This document shows positions 1 through 9,638 of a DNA stretch of 64,000 nt, piece by piece. The stretch covers positions 372,001 to 436,000 of the forward strand of contig JAYKXP010000009.1 in NCBI GenBank assembly GCA_037176845.1, given 5' to 3'. The notes under the pieces are model-generated. The model ran no database searches. It had not been told where the DNA came from and saw only the letters and a list, made by a program, of their open reading frames with translations. Position numbers and translations under genes: made by a program. Numbering within the stretch: position 1 is the first letter of the stretch; the number at the start of each line of letters is the position of its first letter. This DNA is from Paramarasmius palmivorus (lineage: Eukaryota > Basidiomycota > Agaricomycetes > Agaricales > Marasmiaceae).

Positions 1-486
1 GATGGAGCGTACACGCACCTGGCAACCGGAGGCGAACGATGTGTGGGACATTGGATTATTTACCCCCTGAGATGGTAGAAGGAAAGGAACATAACGAGAG
101 GGTGGATTACTGGGCTTTGGGGGTACTGACGTATGAATTCCTGGTTGGGAATCCCCCATTTGAAGATCGGAGAGGTGTTGACAGTAAGTGCTCCGAACGA
201 GTGGTTCTCGGCGTTGTCTTTGACCCCATAACGTATAGGGACGTACCGAAGGATAATGGCGGTAGATCTAAGGTTCCCTGCTGGGTTGTCCTCCGACGTG
301 AAGGATCTCATTGCACGCGTAAGCATGTACACTTCTTCGGTATCAATTCACTTATTGTCCCGCTTCATGTTTTAGTTGCTTCGGCACGAACCTCAGGATC
401 GCCTGCCTCTCGCGCAGGTTCTTCAGCACCCCTGGATCGTCAAGCATAGGCCTAAGGACTGTCCCAGGGGTAGCCAGGTCTACTGA
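1..486 (+). CDS. Aurora-type Ser/Thr protein kinase, C-terminal part
   Basis: Mitotic Ser/Thr kinase of the Aurora/Ipl1/Ark1 family, which acts on kinetochores and the spindle. Only the C-terminal lobe is in the window; the 5' end lies upstream. Exons are 1-183, 239-318 and 376-486, in frame throughout. The first codons give the activation segment with the Aurora-typical [16 protein letters not shown], including the T-loop threonine and the P+1 loop. A helix-F region ([16 protein letters not shown]) and PPFED follow. Exon 2 encodes [13 protein letters not shown] and KDLIAR. Exon 3 encodes a [14 protein letters not shown] motif just before the C-terminus. The family assignment is strong from these motifs. 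The catalytic HRD and DFG are not in view. Confidence 0.93.
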
Positions 487-891
487 ATCCTAAGCGTTCG
501 TACTGCTTTTGCAGTGAAGAATGGCTTACCCGCAGCTTGCACCAATTGGTTACTAGTTCCTGCGTACATACGTACTACGCACCACAAGTTATGCTAAGTA
601 GGTATTTTATGGGTTAGAGCGGCATGCTGCAATGCCCGCTAACATGCTACCCTCTGTATCACTATGCTACTATTGAGCTATATCGTAGCACAGAACAGAA
701 ACTACTTACGCTACCAAAGAGTCCAGAGTCCAGACTCAACGCGTCCATTGTCACCTGACGTGGTCCGTGCGCCTCGCGCTAACCGCATCGCTTCCGCCAA
801 CGCCTTTTTCACTAACACCACAACGTACCTGTCTCCGTACCCAACTTCTTGTCCACGACGCCCCAGATTTTTGCCGACCTATACCTTGAAT
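487..891. other. Intergenic, nothing recognised
   Basis: About 400 bases between the kinase stop and the inferred start of the oxygenase. It presumably holds the kinase terminator and the oxygenase promoter. I see no RNA gene, repeat or convincing ORF. An open frame from 664 runs into the oxygenase, but it has no coding-like features before 892. Confidence 0.5.
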
Positions 892-2621
892 ATGACTGGA
901 GCAAACGTAGGCCCCAAATCTGGTCTCCTGTTAGCGGGTCACAGAACGGAAAGCACTTTTGAGGAGATACCCATCATGTATGATTCAACCGTGCCTCCTT
1001 GTACCTGGCAATCTCCATTGGTAACGCTTCATTTCATCTCAGCGATTTATCTGTCGCGGGAACGGCGGATCCTCTCGAACGCAGGGCCCTCGCGGATCGT
1101 ATTCGCGATGCATGCATCAATGGTGAGAGAACTCAATCATTCTAACCTTACAACGGCATGGTCACTAAACTTGCTTGAAACTAGTTGGATTCTTTTACAG
1201 TACGTGCTTCATGGGCATATAACTACTTGTCGCCAGCCTCACATGCGTTCTAGTCAAAAACCATGACATCCCTGAAAAAGTGGTAGAGATGGCGGTTGAT
1301 GCTGGAAAGAGATTCTTCCAGTTACCAGAGACTTCTAAGATGGATGTACGTTGGGAACAACCTTCATTTCCCCCTTTGCATTCATCCGATTTCAATGGGA
1401 TTCCTTCAGCTCGATATTCATAAAAGCCCCAATTTTAAAGGTTACACGGCGCTTCTAGGGGAAAACACAGACCCAAATGGAAAAGGTGATCTTCATGAAG
1501 GGTTTGATATTGGCTGGGAATCGGACCAGGCCGGTTGCGAGCATAACGAGTTGCCTCGAGACGATGGTGCGATGTCAGGTGCGAACGTTTGGCCGGAACT
1601 ACCAGGTTTTAGGGAAAGCGTTTTAGGATATTAGTGAGTTTCCCTCTAATTTCTTATTGCCACATATACAATCCTCGTTCTACTCGTGTTCGCGCAATTC
1701 AATGCATCGAGGATGAAGTTATCCGAAACGCCCATTTCTTATTCACTGAATGTCCTAGTCACGCGGCTGTGCAACTTGGTCGATCCTTATTTCCGCTCTT
1801 TGCCCTCGCGTTGGATCTTCCCGAGAATTTTTTCGATGACAAGGTAACCACAGAAACTTCTTCGTCTTCTAGATGGTATTCGGTTCCTTACTCCCGTCCC
1901 AGACCACGAAACCTGCTGCGATCATGCGATTGCTTCACTATCCTCCCCAAAATCCATCGAAGATTGCCGAAGATGGTAGCGTCATCGGAATTGGAGCCCA
2001 TACCGAGTGCGTTTCTTTATCGTTATCACTTCGTCATCGAACAAACAGCTCGAGCTACTCTATAGCTACGAGGTGAGTTGGAACATCTCTAGTCTGAACC
2101 ATGCTGGAATTCCCGAATACTAGTGTTTCACGATTCTGTGGCAAGACTCGGTTTCAGCTCTCCAGGTTCAGAACAACGACGGAAAATGGATCGATGCAGT
2201 TCCGATTCCAGGCACACTTGTGGTGAATCTGGGTGATCAATTCGCGCGTTGGACGAGTAAGTGACGTCGGACTTCTTCACTTCTTTCGCGAGGCCTTTGC
2301 TCATCAAAGTTGCGATAAAACCGGGTAATCGTAGACGATATTTTCAAGTCCACCCTCCATCGTGTCATCAACAAGTCTGGCATGGAGCGATACTCGATCC
2401 CGTTATTCTTTGGGACGAACTATGATGTACTTTTGGAGGTATGTATGATCATTCTCTGGCACGCTTCCTTGTTGACTTGCTATTCCTGTCGTTATCGATA
2501 TCAGCCTATACCCAGCTGCGTCTCCGAGGACGAACCTCCAAAGTACGAAGTTGTGACTGCAGGAGAGTACGTGAAATCTCGATTAGAAGCGACGTATTCG
2601 CACTCTGCCTCGGGGTCTTGA
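892..2621 (+). CDS. 2-oxoglutarate/Fe(II)-dependent oxygenase (isopenicillin-N-synthase-like)
   Basis: Non-heme iron dioxygenase of the DIOX_N/2OG-FeII_Oxy class, using 2-oxoglutarate and O2; the substrate is unknown. My model has eleven exons: 892-977, 1043-1122, 1185-1199, 1254-1345, 1410-1633, 1759-1843, 1903-2006, 2066-2072, 2124-2256, 2335-2438 and 2505-2621. All phases close, giving 348 residues, a normal family length. The N-terminal domain shows [25 protein letters not shown] and a [25 protein letters not shown] stretch. The iron ligands are HTD (the HxD motif) and the H of STLHRVIN; the 2OG-binding R-x-S is RYS. The HxD aspartate codon is split by an intron and completed by a 7-nt exon; exon 3 is only 15 nt. 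The start at 892 is the first ATG joining cleanly to the conserved core and is the least certain part. No pathway partner is evident. Confidence 0.88.
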
Positions 2622-3673
2622 ATGCTTGTCGTTCTGTATACGCAGTTGCAATATCACTTGCCGTGCTTCCTCACATGTGTTCGTGACGCGTTCGCCCTTG
2701 ATTGATCGCATGACTACTGCACGCAAATACCCTGCAGGGTACAGACGCTAAACCAATACCTAGCAATGTGAGATCGACCCTAAAGGCCTTCCCTTATGCT
2801 CGGGTTGCGTCGGCGTCCATCAGAAGCAGACGTAGGGGCAACATATGCCTGCCTAACTTGGCTTATCGCTATGTCTCAGTTGACTAACGAAAACCTCTTG
2901 TTACAGTCAAAGCTGATGTCAAATCAAAGGTCTAATGGAAATAAAGGATGCCTCTTGGCACGATGAAGATCAACGAAGGACGAAGGAAGCGGAACATTTA
3001 TAGAAACGTGAGTCCTTGTGCTTCGTAAAAAACCATCTCACGCGATAATCATAGGGAGCATTTGGAAATGATATAGGAGACTTGATCGAATCAACATGCA
3101 GGGTTCTCTGCTTCTTCACGCTGGCGTAGGGTCAAAGCCTTGTTGCCACTAGGAAAAGGGATCCCGGTACACTACGAACCTTCGGGGATATAAACTTTTA
3201 GTTTCAGTGCCTTGAAGCTTGTCCTTTTTGAATCGCTTGCTGACATGCTCTTCATTTCGTAGACCCGGAACATCCGAGAACATTAGACATGGTTGATCCC
3301 AAACTGAACCATTTCATTGGTGCCGATTGGATCTCACGGGCCCATCCCCGATTCACCGCGCCCTATGCAAGGCTTGCCTTGGTAACAGCTCAGAGAGCAC
3401 TTCGAATTCTCTTCCCCAACCTTAATGAAACTTCGTATGGATATCGGTTGAAGGGCACACTATTCAAATTTCACCAAGACATGATTAAGCGCGACAGGCC
3501 AAGGTCGAATAACCGCCGTGATCAAGGATTCTCCGTTCTGCGTCCCTGATGACTCTGCTTATAAAATGCTGCTCACCCGGAGTTTCACACCACTTCTGTC
3601 CTAGACAGTACGCTGGTCTATCACTGCTCTCCATATATAAATAGCGTTCCCCATAGCCTCAAGTGCTTGGCTC
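2622..3673. other. Intergenic, about 1 kb, nothing firm
   Basis: Gap between two genes on the same strand. An 86-codon open frame at 3289-3549 starts with ATG but matches nothing I recognise and has no splice partners that I could find. A TATA-like block (atatataaata) lies near 3633-3643, about 30 bases before the SDR start, and is a plausible promoter element. Confidence 0.4.
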
Positions 3674-4906
3674 ATGGATCCTCCTTCATCAATCCGACCA
3701 TCTCCTGATCAAAACCGCTTTGATCCTACCCGAATATTCGCAGTCGATGGACTGGTTGCTGTTGTCACGGGAGGAGGAACTGGTAAGTCGACAGTTTAGT
3801 TACTCTGGGACGCAAGTTCACTCTCCGCACTGCGCAGGAATCGGACTTATGATGGCTACGGCGCTAGAGAACAACGGTGCAACTGTTTACATCGTGGGTA
3901 GAAGATTGCAAAAGCTCCAGGAGGCTGCAAGACAGAACAGTGTGGGCATACTTTTCATTCCAACTATACGTTCTCATTTCGCTCTAGAGATTCAACAAGA
4001 TAATACCGCTTGAGGGTGATGTCACAAGCCGCGAATCTCTGTTGCGCATAGTTGAGGTGGTCAAAACTCGACATGGATATATAGACCTCCTCGTCAACAA
4101 CGCTGGTATCATAAAGAACCTCTACTCGCATCCCCTCCCATCTCCTACCACGAGTACAAACCAGCCCCTAAAGTCTCCACCATCTCCGCCACCATCACCC
4201 TCACATATACCAACGTTACCTTCCATTCATGCCTTCCAAGCAGCACTCTGGGACGCAGGAACACACGATGACTTCGCGGAAACATTTGCCACGAACGTTA
4301 CTGCAGTATACTACACAACAGTTGCATTCCTAGACCTTTTACATCAAGGGAATGTCAGGAAACAGCCCAACGAAACCCCTTCTCTAGGTCCGACACCTCA
4401 ACCACCATTTCACGCGTCTCAAGTCATTTCGATATCGTCTTCAGGGGCCTTTCGTGTCGACTCAAAGATCCTGTCCATGTCATACACGCTCTCCAAAGCT
4501 GCATGTACACATCTTGGGAAAACTATGGCTAATTTGCTCTCCCCGTGGGGTATAAGGAGTAATGTTTTGGCTCCCGGAGTTTGGCCTAGTGGTACGTTAC
4601 GCTTGCGTGGCATGAAAGTCCAAATGATTCTAACAATTCTATCCACAATCAGAAATGTCAACGCAACTTCAGGGAGATGTCAAACTTGACCCATTAGCGC
4701 TCGCTACGACGGTTCCCCTTCAGCGAGCCGGAACTGAGGAGGTAAGGCTTCCGAGGACCTGCACCGAAACCAAATGCTAATCCTCGGCGTTCTAGGAAAT
4801 GGCCGGGACGATTCTCTTCCTTGCCAGTCGCGCGGGAGCATACATCAATGGGGCCGTGTGGCTGATAGACGGAGGAAGGGTTGGTTCAGTCGCAAGTACC
4901 TATTGA
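3674..4906 (+). CDS. Short-chain dehydrogenase/reductase with Pro/Ser-rich insertion
   Basis: Classical SDR oxidoreductase using NAD(P)H on an unknown carbonyl or hydroxyl substrate; no signal peptide, so probably cytosolic. Five exons (3674-3782, 3838-3941, 3988-4591, 4653-4741, 4796-4906) give 338 residues. The Rossmann motif TGGGTGIG is split by intron 1. Cofactor and structural motifs follow: VGRR after beta-2, GDVTS, and NNAG. The catalytic serine lies in SISSSGAF and the catalytic pair in YTLSK. The C-terminal GGR/INGAVWLIDGG pattern is typical. Unusual is an approximately 40-residue stretch rich in Pro and Ser directly after NNAGI, which lengthens the loop before helix alpha-4. Intron 2 is short (46 nt) with a GTGGGC donor. 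Family is certain, substrate unknown. Confidence 0.9.
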
Positions 4907-5099
4907 TTTAATCCACGACTCGGATGATTCGGACTAACCAACCACTTCATGCACTCGTAATGTACAATACTTTACAGTAATGATGTAACGTACTGGTACC
5001 GCGGTATTTAAACTTGAAAATACAAATAGCCTTTTCGCTGGGTGACTATTCCGCGGCCTAACCAGTATCGCGGAGCACTTGCGACGGTGTTTACGCATT

Positions 5100-6369
5100 T
5101 CACCGTAGAGAGCGGTCAAAGCTTGACACAGTAGGTATGCCACTCAGACTCTCGCTTCTGGAACGCCTGTCCTTCAAGCACACAAGAATAAACTCGGTAT
5201 GCTCTGCAAAAGTCATTACCCGCCGGGTTGCTGGGATGGGACGTAAAATGCCTTGAACATCCTGGCCAATCAAATTATATGTTGCTGCATCTTGCTTTGC
5301 TCCATATAGCTTTTTACAGATACATTGTGTTAGGTCTTGAATTTCCGAAGAATGAGAATACCTGTGGGGATGTTAGAGAGAAACGCACTCCCAGATAGCT
5401 GCGTACACGTATATCTGCAGAGATTCTGCAGACTTTGCCAGATCGACCCTTACGCGAAAATATTTTGCTCCGGCTTGTAATTGTCCGGGAACATTGCTCG
5501 GCATGTCGAGTAGCGCATTTCCGTTCGATGGTAATGTATAACACCGTCTATGTGTTGGCCTTATCCTACGATCGTCTATGGGTAGAGCCTATCAGTGAAT
5601 TGTGTTTGTGTACCAAGTTTGTTAACGCCGTACCCTCAGAATTGGCCAGAGATAATGCAAACGCTCGGGAATCGAGTAATCGCACCCTATCCAAGGGATC
5701 GGGGGCTAGCACGGTTCAGTTGCATTCAAGACTACTGATGGTAGACATACCTTGGTGCTCGTAATCCACAAAGTGATCTTGAACCGGTCGCAAAGTCCAG
5801 TTCCCTGTAAGTCTGGGATCCTGGTCAACCGATAACGATATTAAATCCTTCACCGTCGTTTCTGAATGAACTTTGAGCTCCAATGGTATCTCCGGTTCCG
5901 TCAGTTGCATCACGGGAAGGTATACTTGTATCTCCAGATCCGGTAGTTCGCTGGGGGCATGCTTAGATATCGTATGTGGTGTCGTGTTAAGGTTCTTTGC
6001 CGTTCGGTCGGGTTTAGATGTCTGTTCCATGGAATGCACTTGAAGTTGCTTGCGTCTCGGCGAACTCGTGTGATGTGAAGTACTTCCGACGGAGGATGAA
6101 ACACCCTCGAGGACACCACTGAGCTTCATTGCTCTACGCAAAGGGCTCACAATTGATGTCGTCAACAGCGAGGATCGTACGGGTAAAATGTTGTCTTCCA
6201 GGATTAGATCTTCACTGCCCGGTGATATGGCTTCAGTGGAAGAGGATACTGCGATCCTGTGGAACGATAGAAGTCAAAGCAGCGTTGATACGACGAAATG
6301 ACATACATACCTTGTGGATTCACGCCTCGTAATGGAAGGTCGTCCGAGTCTATAGATGAGAGACGACAT
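5100..6369 (-). CDS. Short Sin1/Avo1-like protein, copy A (CRIM-like + RBD-like domains)
   Basis: Resembles the TORC2 subunit Sin1/Avo1 but is much shorter (355 residues). Exons, 5' to 3' on the minus strand: 6311-6369, 5751-6256, 5634-5705, 5407-5575, 5100-5361; all phases close. The first 130 residues are Ser/Arg-rich and low-complexity. A CRIM-like region follows: LEIQVYLP, then PLELKVHSETTVKDLI, then NWTLRPVQD, then DPLDRVRLLDSRAFAL, matching the CRIM pattern W-LR...LDR...F...FAL. After a linker, KYFRVRVDL...LQIYV...DLTQCICKKL looks like the ubiquitin-fold Ras-binding domain. The protein ends soon after HTEFILVCL, so the C-terminal PH domain of true Sin1 is absent, and the usual Sin1 N-terminal motif is not seen. 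The paralogue at 7696-8996 has the same exon plan. The Sin1 relation is inferred from motif order only. Confidence 0.6.
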
Positions 6370-7695
6370 GAGGGCTGAGCTATAGCAGAAGACCGCTGGC
6401 CAAGAGAGAAAGAAGACCGTGTTTATATTGAGGAATAGTGCCGCAATCTAACCCTTTAGAGTCAACGTTTCAACACTGGAAGAGATTGACTCCCCTAATG
6501 ATACGAAGTTGGTATGTTAACATTCCCATGTTTGACCAATTCTTGACGATGAGGACGGGAACGTGGCGACAACTGACTCGACGAGAGGAATGAATAAGGG
6601 ATTTTAGCCATCAATATTCAATGTCAGTTTTTAGGTTCCGGGATAGTGCAGACATTTGCACCATGACTATCATCTTCGGTTCATCAAGATGAGTAGCCTC
6701 CAAGGTAGTTGTGCCCTGGTTGTGCGAAATTACAGTCATAGCAACAGTAGCGTAGGAGTAAGATGTCTTGTGGATATGTGGATAGAAACACGAAAGACAT
6801 AAAAGACAGTGTCTTTAGAGTCAGGATAAAGAAAGGAGGATAGACGTCGGAGCGAGAACGACGAACGGATGATCATCGAGAACGCGGGAAGACATCCACG
6901 TCATGATGGCCACTCAAAAGGGAAAGAACAAAAACGGGTTGTAACGGCGTTTCACGGACCGGGTTTTGCCTCCCAACATCAGTCAGCACAGACCAGCACG
7001 TGCACAGAAAGTACATACCTCTGAAGGCCGAGGCCCTGTGTGCTGGCTTTCTAGTGAAAGCAAAGGTGGCACCGCTCTATTCGCTGAGTGGAAGGAAAAC
7101 GAGGTCTCCTTGTTGAAGTTTCGTACTAGTACTAGGCTGGGCCGCCGCTCATCAGCAGCGCTTTGGCCTTCTTCCTTGCTCTCGGTGTGTTTCTCTATAA
7201 TCATAAGTCTCCCTTCTGCCTCCCTTATTTTCCGTTGCGGTAGTCGTGATGAGGCAGAGGATAGAAGACATCCATTCCCTCGTTCTGCAGTTAGCTCCGA
7301 TATCGGTTTGAATCGACATCGACACCTTTTGACTGCTCAATTTTACTTTTACATTTATAAGTTGTGAACTCTCTAACAAGGGTAGCATAGAGCCTGTAAA
7401 ACCTGTACTGGAAAGCCAAGTGCACTCAATGACATTACAATGCCTATCTTGATGCTTTCAATATCGTCGTGCACGTGCACGCTGGGCCAGGCTGGGCCCC
7501 GCCGTAGAACTTGAAGCTACTTGCTATGACGAAACGGTTGTCCCATGAAATAAACCATCTATTTGGCCTAGGTTTCCAGATGCAGAGTAATTTACAATTA
7601 TGGCGTATGGGTATTCAGTCTTGTTGCAAGGCTTCTATCCAGCGGCTTCACCGTTGTCACGAAGCACACTTTAGTATTTACGCTTTTCATAGCGG
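6370..7695. other. Promoter side of copy A and spacer between the duplicated genes
   Basis: From about 6440 to 6810 the sequence parallels 9050-9440 upstream of copy B. Shared blocks include gaccaattcttgacgatga (6534 and 9174), gttcatcaagatgagta (about 6679 and 9315) and acagtcatag (6732 and 9374), so the duplication included the upstream region. From about 6810 to 7695 I see no gene; open frames there (6966-7367, 7152-7388) are short and unsupported. Confidence 0.6.
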
Positions 7696-8996
7696 TCAAA
7701 AGCTTGACAAAAACGCGGGTTCGCTCAGACTCGCGCTCCTGGAGCGCTTGTTCTGAGCCAAGCTTACAAGAACAAATTCGGTATGCTCTGCAAAGGTCAT
7801 AACTCGTCGCATCGCCGGGATGGGACGTAGGATGCCTTGAACATCATGGCCAATGAGACCAAAATCAGTCGGAATATCTTCCTCCCCATACAGTTTTTTG
7901 CAAATAAATTGCGTCAATTCCTGGACTTCGCAGGAACGAGAAGACCTGGCAGAATCATTAGGCTCATCGAGAAGGTAATCTTTCGAACAAACGCCTACAC
8001 ATGTATTTGTATGATGTCGGCTGAGTTTGCTAAATCGACCCTTACGCGAAAGAGCTTCGCTCGAGGTCGAAACTGTCCATTAGTGCCGTCCATGTCGAGA
8101 ACTTCTTCCCCGTTCGACAGTAAGGTGTAACATCTTCGATGCGTTGACCTTTTCCGATGTTTGCCTGAGGATATGCCTGTTAGTAACCTACATTTGTTGC
8201 CCGACTGTATAATCATTGTACCTTCAAAGTCAACTGATGATAATGCAAACACTCGAGTATCAAATGTCTGGACCTTGTCTAAGGGACTAAGAGCTATTTG
8301 CACGTTGAGTGACGTTCATTTAAGGGGACCATTGAGAGCGAACCTAGATTCTCATAATCCACGAAGTGATCCTGGACAGGCCGCAAAATCCAGCGCCCAG
8401 TGATTTCTGAATCTCGGTCTGTCCGCAGAGCCAGAGACACCAACTCCTTCACGGTGGCTTCTGCACAAATCTCGAGTTTCAACGGCCCAACCTTGAGTTG
8501 TTCCGCGGGGAGGTACACTTGTACATGTAAATCTGGCAGGTCGTTGGAGGTACGCCGCTCATGTGCGATTGGGGCTCTTGTTAGTGTCGAATGAAAGGGC
8601 TTAGTCGGTCGGTTGGGTTTAGTCGTAAATATTGGTCCAATGGAGCGTACTTCCTTGCGTCGGGATGAAGTAATGGGAGGCGGAACTGAAGACCTATGCG
8701 TCGAAGTACTTCCAACGGAAGACGGGATCTGTTCAAGGACCCCGCTGAGCTTCATCGCTTTGCGCAAGGGGCTCACGAACGATGTCGTCAATAGGGATGA
8801 TTGCGCAGGCAAAGTGTCGTTGCTGAAGAAATCTTCATGATTGGGTGTTGTGGCATCTATTGATGCGGTGTAAGAATATCCTGTGTCGAGGCTAGAGCGA
8901 CCAAAGTCAAACCAGCATCAGTGAGAAGAACCGACCTACTTACCTTGTGGGCCGGTGCCTCACAGTGGACTGTCGTCGAAAGATGAGAGATGGCAT
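7696..8996 (-). CDS. Short Sin1/Avo1-like protein, copy B
   Basis: Tandem paralogue of the gene at 5100-6369, 362 residues. Exons on the minus strand: 8944-8996, 8344-8891, 8222-8293, 7999-8164, 7696-7945. Intron phases are the same as in copy A; exon 3 is 72 nt in both, and the others differ by a few codons. The CRIM-like part reads LHVQVYLP, GPLKLEICAEATVKELV, RWILRPVQDHFVDYE, SPLDKVQTFDTRVFAL. The RBD-like part reads LFRVRVDL...IQIHV...ELTQFICKKLYG, followed by FGLIGHDVQGILRPIP and VMTFAEHTEFVLVSL. It stops one codon after SSF because of one extra T relative to copy A, which runs on five codons. No PH domain. Both copies keep open frames and splice sites despite clear divergence, which suggests both are maintained. 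Role in TORC2 is inference. Confidence 0.6.
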
Positions 8997-9638
8997 GAAG
9001 GTACTAGGAAGATGACCGCTGCCGCCGGTATATTTATGTTCACTAACAGTTAAGAAGTGGCACCGCAATCTAACCCATTCTGGCCTATACATCATGAGTA
9101 TCCAACGGGAATTACTGGTGGAAATTGACTCGCCTAATGATACGCAGTCGGCATGTTTGATATTTGCAATCCTGACCAATTCTTGACGATGAAGACGGGA
9201 ACGAGGCGATGGCTGGCATGGCAAACAACCTGCAAATCGTCAGGGTTTAACAATGTCAACATGTAGGATCCACCAGTATGATACAAACATTTGGTTCATG
9301 ATTATCATCTCTAGTTCATCAAGATGAGTACAATCCAAGGTAGTTATACGTTGTACCCAACGTCGTACAGAATTACAGTCATAGAAACAGTTGCGTAGGA
9401 GTAGTGAATCAAAGAAGGTCTTGTGAATATGTGTATAAAAACATGAAGAGCATAAAAAAGCAGTAGAATAAGGAGGGTGCGGCGACAGCCAATTAGAGCT
9501 ATCAGAGGAAGAAGGATTTGCGCGAATTACGAAGTGGGAGTACGATGATCGAGAGAAACAAAACGAAGTAACCGAGAACATACCATAATCCTGACGTTTA
9601 TGCAAAGGAAAATAAACAACAAAAAAAACTTTTTTTGT
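8997..9638. other. Upstream region of copy B (duplicated)
   Basis: About 640 bases between copy B and the FZO1 stop codon. Roughly 9050-9440 is the counterpart of 6440-6810. A homopolymeric A/T run at about 9620-9640 abuts the FZO1 stop and probably belongs to its 3' end. No gene seen. Confidence 0.55.

Noticed and set aside
664..1266. 200-codon plus-strand open frame
   Set aside because: Its last third reads through introns of the 2OG oxygenase; only 892-977 of it fits as coding exon 1, and the rest lacks domain signal.
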